Source: Burkholderiales bacterium 8X (GTDB lineage Bacteria; Pseudomonadota; Gammaproteobacteria; Burkholderiales; Burkholderiaceae_C). Taken from it: a stretch of DNA of 64,000 nucleotides. The notes under the pieces were generated by a model. The model made no database searches and was not told the origin of the DNA. It saw only the letters and a program-made list of their open reading frames with translations. The stretch lies in NCBI GenBank assembly GCA_902506565.1, contig LR732703.1, forward strand, positions 2,528,125-2,592,124, given 5' to 3'. Below, one piece after another: positions 40,521 to 53,988 of the stretch. Position 1 is the first letter of the stretch, and each line of letters begins with the position of its first letter. A program made the position numbers and the translations under genes.

Positions 40521-40955
40521 TCAGTGAACAGCCGCGTCCGCGCCGGTCTGCGACGCGCCCGCCTCGCCGGCAGCGCTGCGCTTGGCCTTGTAGTCGTTGA
40601 CCGCCGCCTTGATCGCGTCTTCGGCCAGGATCGAGCAATGGATCTTGACCGGCGGCAAGGCGAGTTCATCGGCGATCTGCGCGTTCTTGAGCGCAGCCGC
40701 CTCGTCCAGCGTCTTGCCCTTGACCCATTCGGTCACGAGCGACGACGAGGCGATGGCCGAACCGCAGCCATAGGTCTTGAAGCGCGCATCCTCGATGACG
40801 CCCGTCTGCGGGTTGACCTTGATCTGCAGCTTCATCACGTCGCCGCAGGCCGGTGCGCCGACCATGCCGGTACCGACGGACTCGTCGCCCTTTTCGAAAG
40901 AGCCGACGTTGCGCGGATTCTCGTAGTGGTCAATGACCTTGGATGAATATGCCAT
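40521..40955 (-). CDS. iscU: Fe-S cluster assembly scaffold IscU
   Basis: Scaffold on which IscS, ferredoxin and the chaperones build 2Fe-2S clusters. Cluster ligands Cys37 (GAPACGDVM, with Asp39), Cys64 ([11 protein letters not shown]) and Cys107 ([11 protein letters not shown]) are all present, and LPPVK, the HscA-binding motif, precedes Cys107. At 144 residues it is about 15 longer than E. coli IscU because of an Ala/Gly/Asp-rich C-terminal tail. Confidence 0.96.
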   Translation of the reverse strand: MAYSSKVIDHYENPRNVGSFEKGDESVGTGMVGAPACGDVMKLQIKVNPQTGVIEDARFKTYGCGSAIASSSLVTEWVKGKTLDEAAALKNAQIADELALPPVKIHCSILAEDAIKAAVNDYKAKRSAAGEAGASQTGADAAVH

Positions 40956-40994
40956 GGGGTACCTCTTTGATCTTCGAATGAATGAAAGCGGGGC

Positions 40995-42212
40995 TCAGTG
41001 AGCCGACCACTGGATCGTGCTCAGGTCGACGCCGTCCTTGAACATCTCCCACAAGGGGCTGAGTTCGCGCAGCTTGGCGACGTTGAGCTTGATCGTCTCC
41101 ACCGCGTAGTCGATTTCTTCGGCCGTGGTGAAACGGCCGATGGTCATGCGCAGGCTGCTGTGCGCCAACTCGTCGCTGCGGCCAAGTGCGCGCAGCACAT
41201 AGCTCGGCTCCAGGCTGGCCGAGGTACAGGCCGAACCGCTCGACACCGCGAGGCCCTTGATGCCCATGATCAGCGACTCGCCCTCGACGTAGTTGAAGCT
41301 GATGTTCAGGTTGTGCGGAACGCGCTGCGCCAGGTCGCCGTTGATGAAGACCTGCTCGACGTCCTTCAGGCCATCGAGCAGGCGCTTCTGCAGTTCACGG
41401 GCTTTCGCGATGTCCTGCTGCATCTCGTCCTTGGCAATGCGGAAGGCCTCGCCCATGCCCACGATCTGGTGGGTCGGCAAGGTCCCGGAGCGCATGCCGC
41501 GCTCGTGCCCGCCGCCATGCATCTGCGCTTCGAGCCGCACCCGCGGCTTGCGGCGCACATAGAGGGCACCGATGCCCTTCGGACCGTAGGTCTTGTGCGA
41601 CGCGAGACTCATCAGGTCGATCGGCAGGTTCTTGACGTCGATCTCGAGCTTGCCGGTGGCTTGGGCGGCATCGACATGGAAGATCACACCCTTCTCGCGG
41701 CAAATGTTGCCGAGAGCCACGACGTCCTGGATGACGCCGATCTCGTTGTTCACGAACATGACGCTCGCGAGGATGGTGTCCGGGCGAATGGCCGCCTTGA
41801 ACACGTCGAGGTCGATGAGGCCGTTTTCGAGAACGTCGAGGTAGGTGACCTCGAAGCCCTGGCGCTCGAGTTCGCGCGTGGTGTCGAGAACCGCCTTGTG
41901 CTCGGTCTTGACCGTGATGAGGTGCTTGCCCTTGCCCTTGTAGAAGTTGGCGGCGCCCTTGAGCGCGAGGTTGTTCGATTCGGTGGCGCCGGAGGTCCAG
42001 ACGATTTCGCGCGGATCCGCGCCGATCAGGTCGGCAACTTGCGTGCGTGCGCGCTCCACGGCGGCCTCGGCCTCCCAGCCCCAGGCATGGCTGCGGGAAG
42101 CCGGATTGCCGAAATGCTCGCGCAACCAGGGAATCATGGCGTCGACCACGCGCGGGTCGACCGGCGTGGTCGCGCCGTAATCGAGATAGATCGGGAAGTG
42201 AGGAGTTGACAT
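40995..42212 (-). CDS. iscS: Cysteine desulfurase IscS
   Basis: PLP enzyme that takes sulfur from cysteine for Fe-S clusters and tRNA thiolation. The 405-residue protein has the PLP-binding Lys207 in [12 protein letters not shown], the [11 protein letters not shown] segment, and the persulfide-forming Cys329 in [17 protein letters not shown]. Length and motifs match the housekeeping IscS. It is 39 nt upstream of iscU and 79 nt downstream of iscR. Confidence 0.96.
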   Translation of the reverse strand: MSTPHFPIYLDYGATTPVDPRVVDAMIPWLREHFGNPASRSHAWGWEAEAAVERARTQVADLIGADPREIVWTSGATESNNLALKGAANFYKGKGKHLITVKTEHKAVLDTTRELERQGFEVTYLDVLENGLIDLDVFKAAIRPDTILASVMFVNNEIGVIQDVVALGNICREKGVIFHVDAAQATGKLEIDVKNLPIDLMSLASHKTYGPKGIGALYVRRKPRVRLEAQMHGGGHERGMRSGTLPTHQIVGMGEAFRIAKDEMQQDIAKARELQKRLLDGLKDVEQVFINGDLAQRVPHNLNISFNYVEGESLIMGIKGLAVSSGSACTSASLEPSYVLRALGRSDELAHSSLRMTIGRFTTAEEIDYAVETIKLNVAKLRELSPLWEMFKDGVDLSTIQWSAH

Positions 42213-42291
42213 GGCTGGCAGAGTTGCGTGGCTCTAGGAGTTCTCGCCGCGTGGTCGATGCCGCGTGGACATCGACGCTCGGCGAAAGGGA

Positions 42292-42831
42292 TCAGGACTT
42301 GGCGAAGACGTTGCCGAGCGCGAAAACCGAATTCGGGCCGTTGACCCGGATCGGCTTCACGACCGGCTGGCTGGAAATCGCTTTCTTGACCGCCGGCTTG
42401 TTCTCGATCTGGATGCCCTTGGCGAGTTGGTCGTCCACCAGCTTCTGCAGCGTGACCGAATCCAGGAACTCGACCATGCGCTGGTTGAGCGAGGCCCACA
42501 ACTCGTGCGTCATGCAGCGGCCGGCTTCGCTGCCCATGCAGTTTTCCTTGCCGCCGCACTGCGTGGCGTCGATCGGCTCATCCACGGAAACAATGATGTC
42601 TGCAACTGTGATCTCGGCGGCCTTGCGTCCGAGCGAGTAACCGCCGCCGGGGCCGCGAGTGGATTCGACCAGTTCGTGGCGACGCAGCTTGCCGAAAAGT
42701 TGCTCGAGATACGAGAGTGAGATCTGCTGGCGTTGGCTGATGGCGGCCAGCGTGACCGGACCGGTGTTCTGGCGCAGGGCCAGATCGATCATGGCGGTGA
42801 CCGCAAAGCGGCCTTTGGTAGTGAGACGCAT
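42292..42831 (-). CDS. iscR: Fe-S cluster-sensing regulator IscR
   Basis: Rrf2-family regulator that represses the isc operon when it holds a 2Fe-2S cluster. The N-terminal winged helix (LTTKGRFAVTAMIDLAL, ISLSYLEQLFGKLR, STRGPGGGYSLGR) is followed by the cluster loop with Cys92, Cys98, Cys106 and His109; the last spacing is two residues longer than in E. coli. The 179-residue protein has a C-terminal extension. AAGGAG precedes the ATG. A type-1-like IscR site lies upstream at 42967-42991. Confidence 0.95.
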   Translation of the reverse strand: MRLTTKGRFAVTAMIDLALRQNTGPVTLAAISQRQQISLSYLEQLFGKLRRHELVESTRGPGGGYSLGRKAAEITVADIIVSVDEPIDATQCGGKENCMGSEAGRCMTHELWASLNQRMVEFLDSVTLQKLVDDQLAKGIQIENKPAVKKAISSQPVVKPIRVNGPNSVFALGNVFAKS

Positions 42832-42966
42832 CGCAAGCTCCTTAAGTGCTTATCGTTGAAATGACACCATGGCTTCAAAGCTCTGGTGACGCCGTCTCCG
42901 CCCTTCCAGCTTGCTTTCTCCGGTGCTTCCGAAGTAAGAGCCGTTCCTTCATCGCGAAGTTTCTTG

Positions 42967-42995
42967 TTGGTTGACTATTTCACTCAAGTATATCA
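42967..42995 (-). promoter_or_regulatory. Probable iscR promoter with type-1 IscR binding site
   Basis: Reading the minus strand, the extended -10 TGATATACT (42995-42987) merges into a 25-nt element (42991-42967) that fits the E. coli type-1 IscR consensus at about 22 of 25 positions by eye; key parts are ATACTTGA and ATAGTC. Binding would cover the -10 and start site and repress the operon when clusters are abundant. The iscR ATG is 136 nt downstream. Confidence 0.6.
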
Positions 42996-43058
42996 GAAGC
43001 CCCTCGACTCCGCTCGGGTAAACCCCCGATCGGCGATCGATGAGTCGAGAACCCGGCG

Positions 43059-45179
<2,121 letters not shown>

Positions 45180-45221
45180 GGATGAGAAGCAGTTGTGGCT
45201 CGACCGGTAAAATTCAAGCGA

Positions 45222-45248
45222 ACTTGCGAGGCTAACCGAGCCGCAAGT
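45222..45248. repeat. Inverted repeat in the uvrB / aminotransferase intergenic region
   Basis: ACTTGCG (45222-45228) and CGCAAGT (45242-45248) form a perfect 7-bp dyad, with an inner GGCT/AGCC pair that extends the hairpin. It lies between divergent genes, in the likely 5' leader of the aminotransferase. No T-run follows, so it is more likely an operator or leader structure than a terminator. Confidence 0.5.
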
Positions 45249-45313
45249 CAGAACGCAAATGGCGCCCGTTCGACACGCGCCGGCGCAAAAGCATCATCCA
45301 AAGGACTCCTTCC

Positions 45314-46510
45314 ATGTCTATGTTCACCGCCGTCGAAATGGCGCCGCGCGATCCGATCCTGGGCCTCAACGAGCAGTTTGCGGCCGACACGAATCCCGAC
45401 AAGGTCAACCTCGGGGTCGGCGTCTATTACGACGACAACGGCAAGCTCCCCTTGCTGAAGTGCGTGCAGGCGGTCGAGCAGACCATGATCGAAAAGCCGA
45501 CTGCCCGTGGTTATCTCCCCATCGACGGCATCGCCGCGTACGACAACGCCGTCAAGAACCTGGTGTTCGGTGCGGACAGCGAACCCGTCAAGTCCGGCAG
45601 GGTTGCCACCATCCAGGCGCTCGGCGGTACCGGCGGCCTCAAGGTCGGGGCCGACTTCCTCAAGCGGCTCGACCCCTCGGCCAAGGTCCTGATCAGCGAC
45701 CCGAGCTGGGAAAACCACCGCGCCCTGTTCAGTCAGGCCGGTTTCACGGTCGAGTCCTACCCCTACTACGACGCAGCCAGGCGCGGCGTCGACTTCGACG
45801 GCATGCTCGCTGCCCTCGAGGGTGCTGCCGCCGGAACCATCGTCGTCCTGCACGCCTGCTGCCACAACCCGACCGGCTACGACATCACCGCCGAGCAGTG
45901 GGACCAGGTCGTCGCCGCGGTCAAGAAGAACAACCTGGTCGCGTTCCTCGACATGGCCTACCAGGGCTTCGGCCACGGCATCCAGGAAGACGGCGCGGTG
46001 ATCGGCAAGTTCGTGGACGCGAGCCTGCTCATCCTGGTTTCGACCTCGTTCTCCAAGAGTTTCAGCCTGTATGGCGAGCGAGTCGGGGCGCTGTCGATCC
46101 TGTGCGAAAGCAAGGAAGAGGCGGCCCGGGTGCTGAGCCAGCTCAAGATCGTGATCCGTACCAACTACAGCAACCCGCCGACGCACGGCGGCAGCGTGGT
46201 GGCCACGGTGCTGGGCACGCCCGAACTGCGCGCCCTGTGGGAAAAAGAGCTGGGCGAGATGCGGGTCCGGATCAAGGCCATGCGCCAGACCCTGGTCGAC
46301 GGCCTCCGGGCCGCCGGCGTCAAGCAGAACATGGACTTCATCACCTCCCAGATCGGCATGTTCAGCTACTCGGGCCTCACCAAGGACCAGATGGTGCGCC
46401 TTCGCAGCGAATTCGGCGTTTACGGCACCGACACCGGGCGGATGTGCGTCGCGGCGCTCAACAGCCGCAACATCGACCATGTCTGCCGAAGCATCGCAAA
46501 AGTTCTCTGA
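45314..46510 (+). CDS. Aromatic/aspartate aminotransferase (class I, PLP)
   Basis: A 398-residue class I aminotransferase of the AspC/TyrB group. The PLP-binding Lys is in VSTSFSKSFSLYGERVGAL, and CCHNPTGYDIT and SDPSWENH are family motifs; the C-terminal Arg that binds the substrate carboxylate is in YGTDTGRMCVAAL. It should move amino groups between aspartate or aromatic amino acids and 2-oxoglutarate. AspC and TyrB cannot be told apart here. AAGGA lies upstream of the ATG. Confidence 0.92.
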   Translation: MSMFTAVEMAPRDPILGLNEQFAADTNPDKVNLGVGVYYDDNGKLPLLKCVQAVEQTMIEKPTARGYLPIDGIAAYDNAVKNLVFGADSEPVKSGRVATIQALGGTGGLKVGADFLKRLDPSAKVLISDPSWENHRALFSQAGFTVESYPYYDAARRGVDFDGMLAALEGAAAGTIVVLHACCHNPTGYDITAEQWDQVVAAVKKNNLVAFLDMAYQGFGHGIQEDGAVIGKFVDASLLILVSTSFSKSFSLYGERVGALSILCESKEEAARVLSQLKIVIRTNYSNPPTHGGSVVATVLGTPELRALWEKELGEMRVRIKAMRQTLVDGLRAAGVKQNMDFITSQIGMFSYSGLTKDQMVRLRSEFGVYGTDTGRMCVAALNSRNIDHVCRSIAKVL

Positions 46511-46585
46511 CAACGTGCGGAAGGCCTGCGCCTACTGAAATCCGCGCGTTGATGGCTGAGACAGCCCCGGGCTCCGACTGATATA

Positions 46586-46596
46586 TTGCACTGCAA
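46586..46596 (+). promoter_or_regulatory. Palindrome over the putative -10 of the PHA depolymerase gene
   Basis: TTGCACTGCAA is a perfect dyad (TTGCA-C-TGCAA). It overlaps a TATATT hexamer at 46582-46587, 29 nt before the ATG. TGC/GCA-rich dyads of this kind are bound by the PHA-sensing repressor PhaR at phasin genes, so this is a plausible PhaR operator; the match is from memory. Confidence 0.5.
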
Positions 46597-46624
46597 CAAA
46601 TCTTCACTACACAGCGGAGCCCCG

Positions 46625-48013
46625 ATGCTTTACCAACTCTACGAAGCCCAGCGCTCACTGATGGAGCCGTTCGCTGACTTCGCGCAGGCCGCCTCCAAGC
46701 TCTACGGCCCGGGCGCGGTGCTCGGCCAGACGCCGATGGCCCAGCGAATGGCCGCTGGCTACGACCTGCTCTACCGGCTCGGCAAGGACTACGAAAAGCC
46801 CGAATTCGACATCAAGACCGTCAAGGTCGAGGGTGAAGATGTCGTGATCCACGAGGCGGTCGCGCTCAAGAAGCCGTTCTGCGAGCTGCGCCGCTTCAAG
46901 CGCTTCACCGACGAGCCGCACATCCTGCAGAAGCTGAAAAGCCAGCCGGTCGTCCTGATTGTCGCGCCGCTCTCGGGACACTACGCCACGCTGCTGCGGG
47001 ACACGGTCCGCACCATGCTGCAGGACCACAAGGTCTACATCACCGACTGGATCAACGCCCGGCTGGTGCCGCTGGCCGATGGCGAGTTCCATCTCGACGA
47101 CTACGTCAACTACGTTCAGGAATTCATCCGGCACCTGCAGGCCGAATACGGCCACTGCCATGTCATCAGCGTCTGCCAACCCACCGTGCCGGTGCTGGGC
47201 GCGGTGTCCCTGATGGCGAGCCGGGGCGAAGAGCTGCCGCTCACGATGACCATGATGGGCGGCCCGATCGACGCCCGCAAGTCGCCGACCGCGGTCAACA
47301 ACCTCGCGATGAACAAGAGCTTCGAGTGGTTCGAGAACAACGTGATCTACCGGGTGCCCCAGGGTTTTCCGGGCGTGGGCCGGCGGGTGTACCCCGGCTT
47401 CATGCAGCACACCGGCTTCGTCGCGATGAACCCCGACCGGCATGCCAGCAGCCACTACGACTACTTCAAGGACCTGATCAAGGGCGACGATGCGAGCGCC
47501 GAGGCGCACCGCAAGTTCTACGACGAGTACAACGCCGTGCTCGACATGGACGCCGATTACTACCTCGAGACCATCGCCACCGTGTTCCAGCAGTTCAAGC
47601 TGGTCAACGGCACCTGGGAGGTCAAGAACGAGGACGGCGAGGCGGAACCGGTGCGGCCGCAGGACATCGGCGCGACCAGCCTGCTCACGATCGAAGGCGA
47701 ACTCGACGACATCTCCGGCTCGGGCCAGACCCGGGCCGCGCACGACCTGTGCACCGGCATCCCGGCGGCGCGCCGGGAGCATTACGAAGTCAAGGGTGCC
47801 GGCCACTACGGCATCTTCAGCGGACGGCGCTGGCGCGACCAGGTCTATCCGCGGCTCAAGTCCTTCATCACGGCGCATGACAAGCCACAGGTCCGGGCGC
47901 ATGCCGAGGTGAGCGCCGAGGACACCATCAAGGAAGCCGCCGCGGCCAAGCGGCCGGCCAGGGCCACCAAGTCGGCACCTGCACGCCGGAGCCGGGCCGG
48001 CGCAGCGCGCTGA
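46625..48013 (+). CDS. phaZ: Intracellular polyhydroxyalkanoate depolymerase (PhaZ1-like)
   Basis: Mobilises stored PHA granules. The 462-residue protein has the cysteine nucleophile Cys184 in ISVCQPTVPVLGA, matching the cysteine-type active site of Ralstonia PhaZ1 (Cys183), with the expected Asp in IEGELDDIS and His in GAGHYGIFSGRRW. There is no signal peptide, as expected for a granule-bound enzyme. The C-terminal 60 residues are Ala/Lys/Arg-rich and may contact the granule or nucleoid. GGAG lies 6 nt before the ATG at 46625; a longer frame from 46586 would begin inside the palindrome. Confidence 0.92.
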   Translation: MLYQLYEAQRSLMEPFADFAQAASKLYGPGAVLGQTPMAQRMAAGYDLLYRLGKDYEKPEFDIKTVKVEGEDVVIHEAVALKKPFCELRRFKRFTDEPHILQKLKSQPVVLIVAPLSGHYATLLRDTVRTMLQDHKVYITDWINARLVPLADGEFHLDDYVNYVQEFIRHLQAEYGHCHVISVCQPTVPVLGAVSLMASRGEELPLTMTMMGGPIDARKSPTAVNNLAMNKSFEWFENNVIYRVPQGFPGVGRRVYPGFMQHTGFVAMNPDRHASSHYDYFKDLIKGDDASAEAHRKFYDEYNAVLDMDADYYLETIATVFQQFKLVNGTWEVKNEDGEAEPVRPQDIGATSLLTIEGELDDISGSGQTRAAHDLCTGIPAARREHYEVKGAGHYGIFSGRRWRDQVYPRLKSFITAHDKPQVRAHAEVSAEDTIKEAAAAKRPARATKSAPARRSRAGAAR

Positions 48014-48039
48014 GCGCCCTGAATGTCCGCGAGGCGCGC

Positions 48040-48753
48040 ATGACGGCGCCGTTCGAACGCTTGCTCGACGCGTTGCCGCAGACGCAGTGCACCCGCTGCG
48101 GCTTGCCGGATTGCGCCGGCTACGCGGCCGCCATCGCCAACCGCGAGGCGCCGATCAACCGCTGCCCGCCCGGTGGAGCCGAAGGCATCGCACGCCTCGC
48201 CCGCCTCACCTCCTTGCCGGTCGAAGCGCTCGACCCCGAGTTCGGCATCGAGGGCCCGCGAGCCCTGGCGGTGATCGACGAAGCCTGGTGCATCGGCTGC
48301 ACCAAATGCCTGGACGCCTGCCCGACCGACGCCATCCTCGGACTGCACAAGCGGATGCATTCCGTCGTCGAGGCGCATTGCACCGGCTGCGAATTGTGCG
48401 TGCCGGTCTGCCCGGTCGATTGCATCGCGATGGAGATCGCGACGCCGGGCCGCACCGGCTGGGATGCCTGGTCGGAACCGCAGGCGGCGCACGCGCGCGA
48501 TCGCTATGAAATGCGGAAGACGCGTTTGGCGCGCAAGCGCCCGCACCCTGAATCATCACCCGCGTTTGCTGCCGCCCCTCAACGGCTTTCACCTGGGACA
48601 GCGGCGCTGCCCTCAGCCGAACTCACACCGATCGTCGCCCAAGATGCAGCGGCAGAGGCGGAAGCACTCGCCAAGGAGCGCAAGCGCGCCATCGTCGAGG
48701 CGGCTCTCGCGCGGGCGCGAGCTGCTGCCGCTTCGCGCAAGACCCCCTCCTGA
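48040..48753 (+). CDS. RnfB/RsxB-type electron transport ferredoxin (stand-alone)
   Basis: A 237-residue iron-sulfur protein related to RnfB. The N-terminal cluster domain has CTRCGLPDC and RCPPGG; then come two 4Fe-4S motifs, CIGCTKCLDACP and CTGCELCVPVCP. The N-terminal membrane helix of true RnfB is missing, and there is an Ala/Glu/Arg-rich C-terminal extension of about 85 residues. No other rnf genes are nearby. It probably acts as a soluble electron carrier; partners unknown. It follows phaZ by 26 nt and converges with the epimerase-like gene. Confidence 0.86.
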   Translation: MTAPFERLLDALPQTQCTRCGLPDCAGYAAAIANREAPINRCPPGGAEGIARLARLTSLPVEALDPEFGIEGPRALAVIDEAWCIGCTKCLDACPTDAILGLHKRMHSVVEAHCTGCELCVPVCPVDCIAMEIATPGRTGWDAWSEPQAAHARDRYEMRKTRLARKRPHPESSPAFAAAPQRLSPGTAALPSAELTPIVAQDAAAEAEALAKERKRAIVEAALARARAAAASRKTPS

Positions 48754-48756
48754 GCG

Positions 48757-49236
48757 TCAGCCGGCTGCGAGGGCGCTGAACGCCTTCACCACCTCCGGTG
48801 GGGCCTGCACCAGCTCGATGAGAACGCCCTCTCCGGAAATTGGCGCTTCGTCGCTCCCCTTCGGGTGAAGAAAGCAGATATCGAAGCCAGCGGCGCCTGT
48901 TCGGATGCCGCCCGGCGCGAAGCGCACGCCCTCTGCCGTCAGCCACTCGACCGCTTTCGGCAAATCGTCGATCCACAAGCCGACGTGATTGAGCGGCGTC
49001 GCATGCACCGCCGGCTTCTTCTCGATGTCGACCGGCTGCATCAGGTCGACCTCGACCTTGAAGGCGCCGGCGCCCATCGCGCAGATGTCCTCGTCGACGT
49101 TCTCCCGCTCGCTCCGGAAGTTGCCGGTAAGTTCGAGCCCGAGCATGTCGACCCAGAGCTTGCGAAGGCGCTGCTTATCGGTGCCCCCGATCGCGATCTG
49201 CTGGATCCCGAGTACCTTGAACGGTCGTGTCGTCAT
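48757..49236 (-). CDS. VOC-fold protein, likely methylmalonyl-CoA epimerase
   Basis: A 159-residue glyoxalase/VOC-fold protein with two beta-alpha-beta-beta-beta units: [10 protein letters not shown] starts the first and [18 protein letters not shown] starts the second. Its operon position after pccA, in a pathway that needs an epimerase between carboxylase and mutase, makes methylmalonyl-CoA epimerase the best guess. It is annotated in relatives simply as VOC family, and lacking a structural comparison I cannot confirm the metal site. Last gene of the operon, 28 nt after pccA. Confidence 0.7.
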   Translation of the reverse strand: MTTRPFKVLGIQQIAIGGTDKQRLRKLWVDMLGLELTGNFRSERENVDEDICAMGAGAFKVEVDLMQPVDIEKKPAVHATPLNHVGLWIDDLPKAVEWLTAEGVRFAPGGIRTGAAGFDICFLHPKGSDEAPISGEGVLIELVQAPPEVVKAFSALAAG

Positions 49237-49264
49237 GGCTTGTCTCTCCTCGATTCGCGCGGTT

Positions 49265-51340
49265 TCAGTTGAATTCGAGAATGACCTGGTCGACCGACAG
49301 CGACTCGCCCTTGCTGGCCGAGATCTTGCCGACGACGCCGTCCTGCGTGGCGAACAGCACGTTCTCCATCTTCATGGCTTCGATCACCGCGAGTTTCTCG
49401 CCCGCCTGCACCTGCTGGCCAGGTTGCACCGAGACCTCGACCAGGAGCCCCGGCATCGGCGACATCAGGTACTTGCTGAGGTCCGGCGGCGCCTTGTAGG
49501 GCATCAGCTGGAGCAGGCGCGCCCCGAGCGGCGACAGCACCATGGCGTCGATCTGAGTGCCGTTGTGCAGCACCCGGAGCGCGAGCGGGTTCTTGCCGAC
49601 GCCCCGCTCCACCTGGGCGACGAAGGCGCGGCCGTTGACGGCGCCCTCCATGCGGGCATGGCCGAGCGAGCCATTGCCGTCGATCTGGTAGGTCTTGCCG
49701 TCCACCTGCACGGCACTGGACCCGGTCTGCCCCTTGTAGTCGGTGACCGAGACCGGCTTGTGCACGTGCTGGCCCTTTGCGTCGAGCACCACCACCACGA
49801 ACTGCTCGCCGACCTTGACGCCATGGCCTTCGAGCTGGCCGCTGATGCCCGATGCCCGCGCGCGGTAGCGCCGGTGCACATACGCCGCGAGCGCCACCAG
49901 AAAGTCGGGGTCCTCGTGCGGCACGTCTTCCGCATGAAAGCCCTTGCCGTAGTTCTCGGCGATGAAACCGGTGTTGAAGTCGCCGGCCACGAAGCGCGGA
50001 TGCGCGAGCAAGGCCGCCTGGAACGGGATGTTGCTGCTGATGCCGCGGATGACGAAGCCGTTGAGGGCTTCGCGCATCAGCGCAATGGCATGCGCCCGGT
50101 CGCGGCCATGCACGATCAGCTTGGCGATCATCGAGTCGTAGAACATCGGGATCTCGCCGCCGTCGTAGACGCCGGTGTCGACCCGCACGCCGCCGAAGGT
50201 GCGCCCGTTGGCGTCTCCGCCGGCCTTGGGCGGATCGGCCGCGAACATCGTCTCCTTCGGCGGCTGGAAGCGAACCAGCCGGCCGGTCGAAGGCAAGAAG
50301 TTGCGGAACGGATCTTCCGCGTTGATCCGGCATTCGATCGCCCATCCGTTGCGCTGCACCTCGGCCTGGGTCAACGGCAGCTTCTCGCCGGCGGCGATGC
50401 GGATCATCGACTCGACCAGGTCGAGGCCGGTGATGCACTCGGTCACCGGATGCTCCACCTGGAGCCGCGTGTTCATCTCGAGGAAGTAGAAGCTCTGGTC
50501 CTTGCCGACCACGAACTCGACCGTGCCTGCGCTCTGGTACTTGACGGCCTGCGCCAGCGCCACCGCCTGTTCGCCCATCGCCTTGCGGGTCGCGTCGCTG
50601 ATGAAAGGCGAAGGCGCCTCCTCGATCACCTTCTGGTGACGCCGCTGGATCGAGCATTCGCGCTCGTTCAGGTAGATCACGTTGCCGTGCGCATCGCCCA
50701 GCACCTGGATCTCGATGTGGCGCGGCTCCTCGACGAACTTCTCGATGAAGATCCGGTCGTCGCCGAAGCTGTTGCGCGCCTCGTTGCGGCACGAGGTAAA
50801 GCCCTCGAAGGCTTCCTTGTCGTCGTAGGCCACCCGCAGGCCCTTGCCGCCGCCGCCAGCCGAGGCCTTGATCATCACCGGGTAGCCGATGTCCTTGGCG
50901 ATCTCGACCGCGCGCTCGGCGGATTCGATGGCGTCGTTCCAGCCGGGAATGGTGTTGACCCGCGCTTCGTTCGCCAGCTTCTTGGATGCGATCTTGTCGC
51001 CCATCGCCGCGATCGAATAGTGCTTGGGGCCGATGAAGACGATGCCTTCTTCCTCGACCTTGCGGGCGAAGGCCTCGTTCTCGGACAAAAAGCCGTAGCC
51101 CGGATGCACCGCCTCGGCGCCGGTCTTCTTGCAGGCCTCGATGATGCGGTCGGCCTGCAGGTAGCTCTCGCGGCTCGGCGATGCGCCGATGTGCACCGCC
51201 TCGTCGGCCATGTCGACATGCCGCGCATCCTTGTCGGCATCGGAGTAGACCGCCACCGTCAGGATGCCCATCTTGCGGGCGGTCTTGATGACGCGGCAGG
51301 CGATCTCGCCTCGGTTCGCAATCAGGATCTTCTTGAACAT
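49265..51340 (-). CDS. pccA: Propionyl-CoA carboxylase alpha subunit (biotin carboxylase + biotin carrier)
   Basis: A 691-residue subunit. The N-terminal biotin carboxylase domain begins [20 protein letters not shown] and includes the ATP-grasp [14 protein letters not shown] and [17 protein letters not shown] central BT domain follows, and the C-terminal biotin carrier domain has Lys657 in IEAMKMENV as the biotinylation site. Context with mutase and meaB argues for propionyl-CoA over acetyl- or 3-methylcrotonyl-CoA. It lies 12 nt after pccB. Confidence 0.93.
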   Translation of the reverse strand: MFKKILIANRGEIACRVIKTARKMGILTVAVYSDADKDARHVDMADEAVHIGASPSRESYLQADRIIEACKKTGAEAVHPGYGFLSENEAFARKVEEEGIVFIGPKHYSIAAMGDKIASKKLANEARVNTIPGWNDAIESAERAVEIAKDIGYPVMIKASAGGGGKGLRVAYDDKEAFEGFTSCRNEARNSFGDDRIFIEKFVEEPRHIEIQVLGDAHGNVIYLNERECSIQRRHQKVIEEAPSPFISDATRKAMGEQAVALAQAVKYQSAGTVEFVVGKDQSFYFLEMNTRLQVEHPVTECITGLDLVESMIRIAAGEKLPLTQAEVQRNGWAIECRINAEDPFRNFLPSTGRLVRFQPPKETMFAADPPKAGGDANGRTFGGVRVDTGVYDGGEIPMFYDSMIAKLIVHGRDRAHAIALMREALNGFVIRGISSNIPFQAALLAHPRFVAGDFNTGFIAENYGKGFHAEDVPHEDPDFLVALAAYVHRRYRARASGISGQLEGHGVKVGEQFVVVVLDAKGQHVHKPVSVTDYKGQTGSSAVQVDGKTYQIDGNGSLGHARMEGAVNGRAFVAQVERGVGKNPLALRVLHNGTQIDAMVLSPLGARLLQLMPYKAPPDLSKYLMSPMPGLLVEVSVQPGQQVQAGEKLAVIEAMKMENVLFATQDGVVGKISASKGESLSVDQVILEFN

Positions 51341-51352
51341 GGTCGAATCGCT

Positions 51353-52881
<1,529 letters not shown>

Positions 52882-52885
<4 letters not shown>

Positions 52886-53988
52886 GGCGTTTTCGATGGC
52901 TTTGAAAATTGTGGCTGTGAAGAGGGTTGGTCCTGGCTCGCCTGCGCGGCGAGCAATTGTCGGGCTGCGGTGCTTGCCGGCAAGCTGCCGCCGGCAACCG
53001 CCGCGATGGTGCGGGGCAGCATCTCGCGCACGGCCGGATGTTCCCGGAAGGCGCTCTTCAAGCCGTGCTCGATGCGCTCCCACATCCACGAAAGCGCCTG
53101 CTTCTCGCGCCGCGACGCGAACTTGCCGTTGGCCGCCTGCAGCCCCTGGAACTCGCGCACCGACTTCCAGAAGTCCTCGAGCCCCGTACCCGTCAGCGCA
53201 CTGATCTGCATCACCCGCGGCACCCAGAAGCGCAGCACCGATTCGGGTGAGCCGGGCTCTGCATGCGCGGCCTTGAGCGCCTGCGCATGCGCCGGATTGC
53301 CGTGATGCCCGAAAAGCCGCAGCGCCGAGGTGATCTGCGCCTGGGCGCGTGTCGCGGCAGCCGAATCGAGATCGGCCTTGTTGATCACCACCAGGTCCGC
53401 GAGCTCCATCACGCCCTTCTTGATCGCCTGCAGGTCGTCGCCCGCGTTCGGCAGCTGCAGCAGCACGAACATGTCGGTCATGTTGGCGACCGCGGTTTCG
53501 CTCTGGCCGACGCCGACCGTCTCGACGATCACGATGTCGTGGCCGGCGGCCTCGCAGACCAGCATCGCCTCGCGGGTCTTCTCGGCCACGCCGCCCAGCG
53601 TGCCGCTCGACGGGCTCGGTCGAATGTAGGCGCGCTCGTGCACCGACAGCTTCTCCATCCGGGTCTTGTCGCCGAGGATCGATCCGCCGGAAACCGTCGA
53701 CGAAGGGTCGATGGTCAGCACCGCCACCCGATGCCCCTCGGCGATCAGATGCAGTCCGAGCGATTCGATGAAGGTCGATTTGCCGACACCCGGCACGCCC
53801 GAGATGCCGAGTCGGAACGACTTGCCGGTATGCGGCAGCAGCGCGGTCAGGAGTTCGTCGGCCTTGGCCCGGTGGTCGGCGCGGGTCGACTCCAGCAGCG
53901 TGATCGCCTTCGCGACCAGCCGCCGCTGCGCCGAGCCTTCGGTGCTCGTCAGCGCTTCGGCGGAGACCTCGGGCGCGAGCCTGCCCAT
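52882..53988 (-). CDS. meaB: Methylmalonyl-CoA mutase GTPase chaperone MeaB (ArgK family)
   Basis: G3E-family GTPase that protects and reloads methylmalonyl-CoA mutase with adenosylcobalamin. The 368-residue protein has the P-loop GVPGVGKST (64-72), a switch region with [18 protein letters not shown], Walker B-like [10 protein letters not shown] and the base-specificity motif NKAD. The older name ArgK is misleading. The ATG directly abuts the mutase stop codon. It overlaps pccB at its other end. Confidence 0.94.

Noticed and set aside
42878-42952. A 25-codon frame in the iscR leader (ATG at 42952 on the minus strand)
   Set aside because: No Shine-Dalgarno, no distinctive residues and no linked terminator.
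45180-45313. Searched for a LexA box upstream of uvrB
   Set aside because: No CTG-N10-CAG-type palindrome is visible; the only dyad is the ACTTGCG one.
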